Source: Chamaecrista fasciculata (Eukaryota; Streptophyta; Magnoliopsida; Fabales; Fabaceae). From it: 64,000 nt of DNA. The stretch lies in the NCBI GenBank assembly GCA_003254925.1, contig QANZ01028368.1, positions 96,266-160,265 on the forward strand. Direction: 5' to 3'. Under the pieces are notes generated by a model. That model searched no databases. It saw only the letters and a program-made list of their open reading frames with translations, and was not told the DNA's origin. Shown here in pieces: positions 1 through 10,010 of this stretch (the stretch's first letter is position 1; each line of letters opens with the position of its first letter). Both the position numbers and the translations under genes were made by a program.

Positions 1-306
1 TTGATTGCAAGAATGTTGATTACTCCTTCCAATTCTAAGATCCCTCTTAAATTTCAACGCCGTCAATTCCCGTTGACCCTATCGTTTGCAATGACCATCA
101 ACAAAAGCCAAGGACAATCACTGTCGATGGTTGGATTATATCTCCCAAAATCAGTGTTCACGCATGGGCAGCTATATGTTGCACTTCCTAGAGTTCGATC
201 CAGGGCTGGTATAAAATTACTGATTGCACATTCTTCTAAGGACGAAGCTGGAAAACTGATAACGTTGTCTATAGAGAAGTATTTCAAAATGTTAGATGAC
301 TTATAG
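1..306 (+). CDS. Helitron PIF1-like helicase, C-terminal fragment
   Basis: The open frame runs in from the left edge and stops at 304-306. The encoded 101 residues match the C-terminal part of PIF1-like helicases in plant Helitrons. The segment FAMTINKSQGQSLSMVGLYL is the conserved SF1B helicase motif region with the KSQGQS signature, followed by GQLYVALPRVRS. In autonomous Helitrons this domain sits at the end of a Rep-helicase protein that unwinds DNA during rolling-circle transposition. The true start is outside the window, so it cannot be said whether the full protein is intact. A Helitron 3' hairpin 275 bp downstream supports the assignment. Confidence 0.85.
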   Translation: MIARMLITPSNSKIPLKFQRRQFPLTLSFAMTINKSQGQSLSMVGLYLPKSVFTHGQLYVALPRVRSRAGIKLLIAHSSKDEAGKLITLSIEKYFKMLDDL

Positions 307-609
307 ATTTGAATAAATTTTAATTAATTGTTTTATATTTTTACATAATGATACATGATATGTTGGATAAGCACTATAGCATGTTTTGTTTATATGGAGA
401 TACAATAATATACTTGACTAATACCAATATATTGTACTCATCCATTGAGTGACTCCATTTAATTAGAATGAACGCACTATATCATATTATGGTCGTACTT
501 AGATTCATCTCGATGTATAAATATAATTTTATGTAACAAAAACAGATAGGTCACCTGTAACATATCTCTGTAACACGACCACCCGTGCATCGCACGGGTG
601 AAAACCTAG
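1..609 (+). mobile_element. Helitron, 3' end (5' part outside window)
   Basis: The window opens inside a Helitron. A helicase tail (1-306) is followed by about 270 bp of AT-rich DNA and then a typical Helitron 3' terminus. This consists of an 8-bp perfect stem with a 3-nt loop at 581-599 (ACCCGTGC / GCACGGGT), a short spacer, and CTAG at 606-609 followed by T. Helitrons end in CTRR after a subterminal hairpin and insert between A and T, which fits. The 5' terminus and the Rep domain lie upstream of the window. Confidence 0.85.
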
Positions 610-1450
610 TATGAATAATTTTTTCAAATGAGACTCAAACATGAATTCACTAGGTTTTAAGAGACTATTCCTTTTTATTAGATCTTATTCTTGATAAATT
701 ATTATTATTATAATTATTATTGAAAATAATGAAAATCTAAATTGTGATGAATCATTTAGTTCCTCTAATATTTTTTTTCGTTTCATTTTAGAATAATATA
801 AAAAATTGTGAAGAATTACATAACTTTTCTTCATTACTATTGACAAAAAAAAGTTGACTCTCACTAATATTTATTTATTTTTATATATTTTATGTGATAT
901 CTTAATTTAGTATATTGTCTTGAGTCGGGGTATTCAAACTTTTGTTTTGGTTTAGTTTGGTTATTTTATTCAATCGTCCAATTTTTTTTTTTAGTCTTTT
1001 ATACAACAGATGACAGTGAAGATGAATGTGAAAAGCAAATAAACAGAAGAGTACAATTATAGTTTGAAGAGTGCATAGAAGAAAATATACCTGAAGGCAG
1101 AGATTAAACGACAAATGATCACTGTTGAAAGCAGAGATGAAACGGTTCAACGATGAAGTTAGGAATAAAAAGACAAATGATGAGAAGAAGCAAATGCAAA
1201 CAATGAATGAAGAAGAGTCAGTAACAATTGAGGTAAGAAAGAAAGAGAAGAGTGTGTGGCGGAGAGAAGAATAGAAGATGTGAAATGTTGGGTGAGACTA
1301 CTGACTCACTAATGGGTCCCTCTTTTATTCAATGCCGTCGCTTCTTCATTTCATTTAACCTCACCTGCTTTTTCTTTCTCTCTTTCTTCTCTAAACCTAT
1401 GCTTCGTCTCCGTATAGCAGAAGGGCCATTGCAGCACATGGCCCATCCCC
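610..1450. other. intergenic spacer between Helitron and UVR8 promoter
   Basis: AT-rich DNA with homopolymer runs. No convincing coding frame is seen; the short open frames here look random. The last part (about 1200-1450) is purine-rich and then pyrimidine-rich and probably belongs to the UVR8 promoter. A GGCCCA motif, a site-II-like element common in plant housekeeping promoters, lies at about 1440. Confidence 0.6.
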
Positions 1451-1458
1451 CAAATCCC

Positions 1459-1464
1459 TATAAA
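1459..1464 (+). promoter_or_regulatory. probable TATA box of UVR8
   Basis: TATAAA lies about 145 bp upstream of the UVR8 start codon, between a GGCCCA motif and a CT-rich leader. The position fits a plant core promoter with a leader of roughly 110 nt. No G-box (CACGTG) was seen nearby. Confidence 0.5.
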
Positions 1465-1593
1465 ACCATATCTGCTCTGCTCTCACCATCTATTACTATT
1501 ATTGTTTCTTTTTTTTGTCTTCATTAACGAACCCCAAATTAATTAATTTCTACTGAGACTGAGATCCCCCTTCCTTCTGTTTCTTTCACTTCT

Positions 1594-1623
1594 ATGCCAC
1601 AAAATGATGGTGCAGCAGAATGA
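1594..1623 (+). promoter_or_regulatory. short upstream ORF overlapping the UVR8 start
   Basis: An ATG at 1594 opens a 9-codon frame that ends with TGA at 1621-1623. It overlaps the first two in-frame ATGs of UVR8 (1604 and 1607) in a different frame and stops 4 nt before a third in-frame ATG at 1628. Scanning ribosomes starting at 1594 would bypass 1604 and could reinitiate at 1628. It could lower translation or decide which N terminus is made. This is an inference from sequence alone. Confidence 0.45.
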
Positions 1624-4600
1624 AGTCATGAGTGATGCCACTGCTCCTTCTCGTCGCGTTCTTCTCATCTCCGCTGGTGCTAGCCATTCCGGTGCTCTAC
1701 TCTGTAAGCCCACTTTTTAATTTTGGGAATTTCGGAAATCACTTTTGCCCCTTTTTGCCCCCTTCATCATATTTTGCTATATTTGCTGTATTTTCTTGGG
1801 GCATTGGCATTGTATTTGAACAACTTGATGACCAAGAACAAGTGCATTGATTTCCCAGAAAACCAAACAAAATATTGTTGATCTTGGTGTTTTCTGATTT
1901 TCTTCACTTGTCTTTTGGTAACACCTCTTACAGCTGGAAATGTTGTTTGCTCATGGGGACGAGGGGAGGATGGACAATTAGGCCACGGTGATGCTGAGGA
2001 TCGACTTTTACCTACCCAACTGAAGGCATTGGATGACCAAGATATAGTATCTGTTATTTGTGGAGCTGATCATACTATTGCATATTCTCAGTCACGCTCG
2101 GAAGTATATAGTTGGGGATGGTTTGATCTCTTTCTTGTAACTTGTTTTCTAAAGAGTTAACCTACTTGTTTTCTATGATTCAGTCCGTACTATTTTTGGT
2201 CCTTGATTTTTTTTTTGACAAATATTAACTATTTAATCCATAGATAACATTTTATAGATGTGCTACTTTTCCCTCTTGGTCAGTGTATTTTGTTGTGCTT
2301 GAGTGCATGAAATCTCTGTTGTGTTGAAAATGGGCCAAACAATTTTAGAGATGCGCTGATATATTAGAGGTTGCAGTTGCTTTGTGATACTTCTGGGAAT
2401 ACTTTGCTAGTTGTATGAGAACTCATAACATAGAATGATCTATCAACTGTTTGTAGGTGTATTTGATTTTATGGTTTTTCTGGTCACCCTGCAATTTCTG
2501 AAACGTTTTTGCTCTCATTAAGGGAAATCCTTTGTTACGACATATTTTAACTTCCTATCTTTTTTTTTTTGCCTGAAGACATGATTTATCTATCAGTTTG
2601 GTGACAGTGGTATTGTTAGGTTTTGTGAACAATCATAACCACCAAGTGATTTTTCTTATTTTCCAGGGGTGACTTTGGAAGGTTGGGTCATGGTGATTCT
2701 AGTGATTTATTCACTCCTCTGCCTATTAAAGCCTTGCAGGGTCTAAGGATCAAGCAAATTGCTTGTGGGGACAGCCATTGTTTAGCTATCACCATGGAAG
2801 GCGAGGTGTGGAGGTGAGTAGTTCTTGTCCAAACTTTGTTCCTTTTGTTTCTAGCCCTTTTATCCGCTTTCTAATTATCATCACTTGTTCTATAAAGTTG
2901 AGTTGTGTAATTAAGTGTAAAAATAGAAGTTGACAGTTCCTTCTCGGTGATTTTCTTTGCAATCTCAGCTGAATCTTAGATTCCATATTTTTAGTTCCAT
3001 TCCATTCTGTTCTGCTTTTATCCTCATTTGAGTGAGAATTTTAACTAAAAGATGAGGTAGAGGTGCTAAACACATTTCCTCAGGTTGAGCACAAAATTGG
3101 ATGGTTGATACTTGATACCCATTTACAGCAATCCCTGCGTCTCATTGCTGTGTATTTGTTTTCTTTATATTTGAGAGAATTGCGGAAGGAACTATTTAGT
3201 ATTAGAACCTGCGTAGCAATATTTCATTTGGAGCATTTTTCTTCTGTATCTCTGTATGATACCAGTTCCTTTTTTTTTCCCCTGCAATTTTGATATCATA
3301 TTAACTGAATTTTTTGATTACTGAGGACAACTGTTTTCATGTTTTCATCTATTGCTACAACCGCCTAACTGCTTTAGTATTTACAATTATTTGGAGTTTC
3401 TTGACTTTGCTCTCCTTATTGAAGTTGGGGGCGGAATCAGAATGGTCAACTTGGACTTGGTACAATAGAGGACTCTCTCGTGCCCCAAAAGATTCAAACA
3501 TTTCAGGTACGGTTTTCAGAGGTGTTCCCCTAGATTATCTATAGTAACACCAACTCAGTGAGCAAGCATCAAAACACACTAGTAAGTTACATTTTTCTTC
3601 TAAATATACTAAATTGCTTCTCATCCACCTCTTTCCAATAAACCAAAAGGATTGAATGCATATATATTTATAAATTATTTTATGCCTTTTAACTTTTAAG
3701 AGCTTGATTGGTGAAGAATGGATTTTATCTATTGTTTTTTTGTGGAATGGGATGGATACATTCAATAGTTTAATAGTCTGATATATATATATATATATAT
3801 ATATTTATATGTATGTATCTTTCTATGTATGTATACTTACTTAAAGCTACAGCGCATTGAGTAGTCCCAAGGTGTGAATAATAGCATGCTAGGTGGTTGC
3901 CATGCCTTATACTGTATAGTGAGAAAAACTGGTACAGAATTACAGCTTTTAGATGCTTAGGCTAGTAGGTGTAATATATAAGTGGAGGATATCATCCCTT
4001 GCATCCAAGTTTATAAAATTTCACGGAGCATCAGTTGAGTGATAAGAGAATTTTCAAAATCAGATTACAATTTCAGAGACTAGATTGAAACAGAGCAGAA
4101 ACCTTTCTTCCCCCCAGGAAAACATTTTCAGAAAAAAAAAAAAGAAAAAGAAAAAACGACTACTAAGGTGAAATGGAATTCATTAATTATTAGTTTGTCT
4201 TGCAATTTTTATGAATTCAAAGAAGTATACATTCAACACCATATGGTGGATTAAAGCAGTTTAGATGGTAATTTCTTGTTCCTCCAGCCCCAACCCTGTG
4301 TTCTGTCTATTGGCTAGAAAACAAGAAATGTATTTATGGGTTTAATCAAAATAAGTGTGTAGCTGAATGATAGAAATTTTGATCGGATCAACCCATCAAC
4401 TGCTTTCCATAAAAGCATCACTGTTAGTTATACTTGTAAGCCTTCCTGACAATAACAAAAGCAACAGACTAACAGTGTCCATGACACTCCAGTCAACAAA
4501 AGCAACCCCCAATAACCCACACATACAAGAGAAGGGGAGAGAGAAGCATAGCAGAGTCCGTAGTGACTGAGACTGGGGCTGTTGGGCCAGTAAACCATGA

Positions 4601-6271
4601 GGAAGGGCTCATTATGCAGGTTGGGCATGAGGAAACGAGTAAAGAAGGACAGGGGGATGCTGATATGGCATAACAGTCTCTGTCTTGCTGTGGGAGTGCG
4701 TAGGTGTTTGTCAGTGTGGTGTTTTAGGAGGAGGTTTTGTGGGAGGTTTTGGCAGGGAATGTTTGACGTTATTAAGGGAGAGTGCTGGCCTCTCAAATGC
4801 CAGGGGGTATTTTGTGTTTCTCTACTGTTTTATCTATTCTGTAATGGTGGCTCTACACTTTTGAGACACCCTTTTTCCATTTTCTAGTAATACAAGTGCA
4901 GGTTCTAGCAGCAATGAAATTTTATTTTGTTGTAGGGAGTACCTATTGAAATGGTTGCTGCTGGTGCTGAACATAGTGCGGCCATTACTGTGCAAGGAGA
5001 ACTGTATGGATGGGGTTGGGGACGGTATGGAAACTTGGGATTGGGAGACAGAAATGATCGTGTGGTTCCTGAAAAAGTTTCTTCTGTTCATGTATGTCCT
5101 CAAGCCGGTATCATCTTATCTTTTCTAGATTAGACTGTAATGACCTTAGCAATAATTTGACTGATAGGAGACTTTATCTATTGGTTGATTCCTGAGAAAG
5201 TTTCCTTTGCTATTTACTTAAACGGAAGCAGTAGCATTTCGGGGTGATAACTGTTGCCTTGACCGTCAATTTTGTATTTTGCATGCATGAATAATAATGG
5301 AGGGGAAATATTATTACATACAGTTTTGTGTTTCCCCCCTAATTGCCTATTGCTTGTTTGTTTGAAAGTTGCTGGGTGAGAAGATGGTCATGGTTGCGTG
5401 TGGTTGGCGGCATACAATATCTGTTTCTTCTACTGGAGGACTATACACATATGGGTGGGGAAAATATGGCCAGCTAGGACATGGAGGTTTTGAGGACGAT
5501 CTTGTGCCTCGCAAGCTTCAAGCCTTGAGTGATAAGTTTATTTGTCAGGTGATCCCTTCATCATATACTTGTTTGTGCAATCCTTTAATGTTTTCAACTA
5601 TGGAAATTTAACTGGTTCAAAATCTAACTTCTCTTCACCCTCGTTAGTTGGTCCTCCTTCTGAGTCCCAATTTGGAATGCTGTATAATTTCTGGAATATA
5701 GTAGACTTGCTGCTAATTCTCGCATCGTTAATAAGAGTCCCTTGAATTGTGTGTCAGACTGTGTCCCACTGTTTATTCTGAATGTTTTTTTGCTGAAGAT
5801 TAGAAAAAAATTGGTCAATCAGAATCTCCAGCAAATATAGGAGAAATACTTTTGGTGTTTGCTATTTATATTATATATGGCTTAGGATCTTCCAGTCATT
5901 GGTCTCCAAAGCATCGTTAATACATAGATAGAAGGCCAAAGTCCTATTTTGGTCCCCCAGTTATGCTCAGTGTTTCAAATTGGTCCCCCAGTTATTTTTC
6001 GTTCCATATTAGTCCCTCAGTTATGCAAAACTTGGCAAAGTTGGTCCTTCTAACAGTTTCCATCCATTTTTCCGTTAAAAAAAAAGACAAAATTGATTTT
6101 TAACTCCTAAAAGTTTAAATGTTTTACATCAAGGACCTTTTTCTCTATAATAGGACCAAAATGTAAGAAAGAATAAATAACTTGGAGTTTTAGTTTATTG
6201 TACACCAAAAAATAATCTCTCTCTCTCGCACACTGCTCGCCGTCCTCGCCGTTGCAAATCTCATCATCATC

Positions 6272-6303
<32 letters not shown>

Positions 6304-9300
6304 GATCTCTCCTTTTTGTTTTTCCCCTTCTCAATTCTCAGATACAGATCTCACTTTCATTTCTCCTAACTCCATCTTCTCTCCACTATCCCATTTCCTT
6401 CCTTTCAATCCAACCCTGAATTCCCGCAATTCAATTTTCTCACTCTGTTAAATGGCTTCGCCACCATTGAAACCGGTACTCCAAAAACCCCCCGGTTACA
6501 GAGACCCCAATGCCCCACTTCAACCCAAACACAAACCTCCGGTTTACCGGAAACCCGTACTCCCAGTCTCACTTCGCGCCGAGAAGCGTCGTCACGGTGT
6601 TGCCGGAGATGCTACTGCATCTTCTGAACCTTCATTCTCGTCCTCATCGTCGTCGTCGTCGCCGCCGCTTTTATCTACTTAGTCTACGAACCGCTTCTCC
6701 TGGTTTTCCACCTCCAATCGTTTCGAGTCCCGAAGCTGAATGTCACCGAGAAGCCCGGCGACGACTACCTCGACGCTAGCACGGTGACGAGGGTTGAAAT
6801 CAAGAATCCGAATAGCAAAATGGCGTGGTATTTTGAGGAGACGAGTTTTGCGATTTCGACGGATGGTGGTGGGGATTTGAATCTAGGGTTTACGACGATT
6901 CCGGGATTGACGATTAAGGCGAAGGAGGTGACGATTCTGAAGGCGGAGACGAGGGTGAAGAGTGAGGTTTTGGAGAATCAACAAGGGAAGAACGTGAAGC
7001 GTAAGTTTGGGAACAAAGTGAGATTATTTTTTGGTGTAAAATAAACTAAAACTCCAAATTATTTATTCTTTCTTACATTTTGGTTCTATTATAGAGAAAA
7101 AGGTCCTTGATGTAAAACATTTAAACTTTTAGGAGTTAAAAATCAATTTTGTCTTTTTTTTTTTAACGGAAAAATGGATGGAAACTGTTAGAGGGACCAA
7201 CTTTGCCAAGTTTTGCATAATTGGGGGACCAATATGGAACGAAAAATAACTGGGGGACCAATTTGAAACACTGAGCATAACTGGGGGACCAAAATAGGAC
7301 TTTGGCCTAGATAGAATAAAAATTCAAAATATATTTGAAGAGAATAGGTTATTTTAAATGCATGTGAAGAGAATTGAAAGTTCAAATGGGTACAAATAAT
7401 TGGGAATATAATGAAATAATTTATATTTTCTTACGTGGCTATTAGTTCTTCTGGGTTATTGATTTTCAAAATTAAATATTAATGTGTGGGTAAAATAAAA
7501 ATTTAAAAAAATTGGAAGCTATTCATTTCCTATTAGTATTTTATTATGTTAAATATAATAAATAATTTCTTTATTTTATATTAAAAAATTAAAGAGAAAA
7601 TTGCATGTACTTAGTGCATGCCAAGTCCAGTAGTAGTGATTATAGTTGTTTGTCCCTGAAATTTTCTTTGATTTCTTTCAGATAGCAGGTGGTTGGAGAC
7701 ACAGTATGGCACTAACAACTTGTGGACTACTTTATGGCTGGGGTTGGAATAAGGTTGGAAATATATTCTTATTCTTCCTCTATTTTACTGATGTTTTGTA
7801 TATCAACAAGAGAATACATTTACAATAAGTAGCTGGTTAAGGAATTCATAGATGCAGAGAAAACACAATATTCTACTCCATAAAAAAATAGTATAAATCA
7901 ATAATTTGGTCCATGAAAGATGGTAAATGTCTCAATTTAGTAGTTGAAAGATGAAATTATGAGATTTAGTCCTTGAAAGATGTAATTATAATCATTTTGG
8001 TTCTTTTGCTAAAATATTAATTCAATTTTAACTACAAATATGATTTTTGTAGCATCAGTCAATTTTTATAATTTTAACTAAATTTAAAACTATATCAGAT
8101 TTGTCATTAAATTTTGATGGTATCATTAACAAAAGGATCAAGTTGATTGTAATTGTATCTTTCGGAGACTAAATCGTGTAACTTTATCTTTCAATGACTA
8201 AATTGAGAAATCGGTCATCTTTCAAAGACCAAATCATTAATTTACTATGACAAATAAAAAAGTATTGCTACATCATTTATTTCTTATCTACTTAAACACA
8301 AATCTTCCATTAGTAAACTGTGTTGATTTCACCTATTTCTCCTTCAAATGTAGTTTGGACAGGTTGGAGTTGGTGACAACGTTGATCATTCGTCTCCAAT
8401 GCTAGTGAAGTTTCCCCATGATCAGGTAACTTCTTGAGTCTGCAGCATGCCGCTCCCCTCCCCTTCTTGAGTCTAATATTGATGTCTATATTATGTTCTT
8501 CCTTTTTTCTCTTTTGGAAAACTGTACTGAGCTTGGAAGCTTTGAGTTTTCTTTAAATATTATTCTTATCCTTTTCAAATATTTTGTTTGGCTTGTTAGA
8601 AAGTAATTCAGATCTCATGTGGATGGAGACATACAATTGCTGTTACTGATAGACAAAATGTATATTCTTGGGGAAGGGGCACAAATGGACAACTTGGACA
8701 TGGAGAAGTTGTTGATCGGTAATACATCCACACCTGAATCAATTTTTTTCAGACCCTGTTTTGCATCTCATCATAGATCCTGAGTTAAGAATGTATATTC
8801 ATTTTAATGCTTTACCTCTCAATTTACTATAGTAAGCATTTTGGAAGTTCTCTTTCACTATCATTTTAAAACGTCAACGTTTAAAGCAATTAATTTATAA
8901 TAAATGCTTCAAATAATTCTTTTTGAGTTGTAAGTACTTGGTTATTTTGATTTTCTAACTCATTTTGTGAAAATCAATTGGGAAGATAATCTGTAGTCCT
9001 TTAAGCGTGGGAGATTTTATTGCTTATCTACTTCAGAGACTGGAGCCTAGTCTCAGATAACATTTTCATCTCATCATAAATCCTGAGTTAAGAATGTGAT
9101 CTTTGGAATTTGTAGGAATGCTCCAAAGATTATTGAGATCTTGAGTGTTGATGGGTCCTGTGGCCAACATATAGCATCCCCCGAGATTGATCCATTATCT
9201 GGTGAGCTGTTCTGCTTCTGTACATAACTCGTATATTATCATTGATCACTTTGGTCTTTGCCCATGCATCCCTTCTTTTTTCTCGACCAATTTTCATTAT

Positions 9301-10010
9301 GCTGGCTGTTTTATTGTTGGTTTATTCAGGGAAATCCTTACTCTCACTAGCAGAGAGATATGCAGTTGTTCCAGATGAATCTGTAAGTGCCTTGTTTTAG
9401 TATTGAAGTATACTTTATGATCTGTTTTTTTTTCTCTTAGTCTTAGTAAACGTTGAAATAAAAGGATACTATGAACATGATCCAAGACGAGAGATTGTAT
9501 TTGACAAGCTTGGAAAGAGTAGACTATGTCTTTGACTTGGTATGTGAGCCAATTGTATTGTGAGATTCTATGAAACACGGACACTTCATTTCATTTCAAG
9601 GGAGTGTCATTGTGTCATCCATGAGTGTCAAAATTTAAAATTTTTTATTTTGCAGCTCCCAGCACAAGAAAGTTAGAAAAGATTGATGGATGTGACATTT
9701 CATGAATAGATTTTATAATTTTTAAAGTTTTTATCAAGATTTATGAATATTTAATTTTTAAAATTACAATTTATAGACATATATGTTACGTCATGGAATT
9801 TTAAAAAATTAATTTAGTATGTCAATGTGTCAGTATCCATGTGATGTCCCGTGTACATATTAGTGTTTGTGCTTGATAGGTAAGATCAGAAGAACAAGTT
9901 GGTGACTTGATATAATTTAACAGGTTTCTGGCCATACTGCTAGTTCAGGGAGGGGAGATGGGCTCGATGCAAGTGTCCCTGAAAGCGATCTTAAACGGAT
10001 CAAAGTTTGA
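1604..10010 (+). CDS. UVR8: UV-B photoreceptor UVR8 (12 exons)
   Basis: UVR8 is a seven-bladed RCC1-type beta-propeller that absorbs UV-B through tryptophans, monomerises and binds COP1 to start photomorphogenic signalling. Twelve GT-AG exons: 1604-1703, 1934-2120, 2667-2813, 3425-3506, 4936-5091, 5369-5548, 7682-7753, 8354-8425, 8600-8718, 9116-9201, 9330-9382, 9924-10010. They give 1341 nt (446 aa; the Arabidopsis protein has 440). Phases agree at every junction. RCC1 repeats such as [13 protein letters not shown] and [13 protein letters not shown] are clear. The chromophore tryptophans correspond to W237, W289 and W341 in GWRHT, GWRHS and GWRHT. The COP1-binding VP motif is kept in RYAVVPDE (V414-P415). 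The start could instead be ATG 1628 (438 aa), which aligns better with the Arabidopsis N terminus. Intron 6 (2.1 kb) holds a Pack-MULE-like insertion and introns 7 and 11 hold MITEs. The gene looks intact. Confidence 0.95.
5934..7307. mobile_element. Pack-MULE-like TIR element in UVR8 intron 6
   Basis: A 1374-bp element with terminal inverted repeats of about 285 bp (about 5934-6219 and 7021-7307), starting GGCCAAAGTCCTATTTTGG. It is flanked by a perfect 9-bp target-site duplication TAGATAGAA at 5925-5933 and 7308-7316. Long TIRs plus a 9-bp duplication are the signature of Mutator-like elements. The interior holds a broken copy of a LEA_2-type host gene instead of a transposase, so it is a Pack-MULE-like non-autonomous element. 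It sits wholly in an intron, well away from both splice sites. Related termini occur at 23652-24295 and 54846. Confidence 0.9.
6452..7044 (+). pseudogene. captured LEA_2/NHL-type gene copy, frameshifted
   Basis: The copy starts at an ATG (6452) with a proline-rich N terminus ([16 protein letters not shown]...), like the cytosolic part of LEA_2-domain membrane proteins. A frameshift follows near 6590. In the next frame one reads CCRRC, a stop (TGA) in YCIF*TF, a hydrophobic segment [19 protein letters not shown], and then an LEA_2-like stretch with [12 protein letters not shown] and [15 protein letters not shown], running to a stop at 7042-7044. The C-terminal end of the domain is missing and runs into the MULE TIR. 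LEA_2/NDR1-HIN1-like proteins are single-pass membrane proteins often tied to stress or defence. No intron is visible. GC content is clearly higher than in the flanks. The family call is from memory of the motif and is not searched. Confidence 0.75.
7900..8245. repeat. foldback MITE-like repeat in UVR8 intron 7
   Basis: The arms are imperfect inverted repeats. AATTTGGTCCATGAAAGATG near 7910 pairs with CATCTTTCAAAGACCAAATC near 8215, and the pairing continues inward for about 110 bp through several 'TTTAGTC..TGAAAGAT' modules. No coding content. The target-site duplication is not clear. Confidence 0.65.
9568..9879. mobile_element. hAT-type MITE, copy 1 (UVR8 intron 11)
   Basis: A 312-bp element with imperfect 18-bp terminal inverted repeats (CTATGAAACACGGACACT at the left; the right end is its imperfect complement, AGTGTTTGTGCTTGATAG). 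Flanking 8-mers GTGAGATT and GTAAGATC match 6 of 8, consistent with an old hAT-type 8-bp duplication. Copy 2 at 26629-26973 is much better preserved. Confidence 0.65.

Noticed and set aside
6107..6334. Asp-rich 75-codon minus-strand frame
   Set aside because: Translation of an (ATC)n microsatellite at the edge of the MULE TIR.
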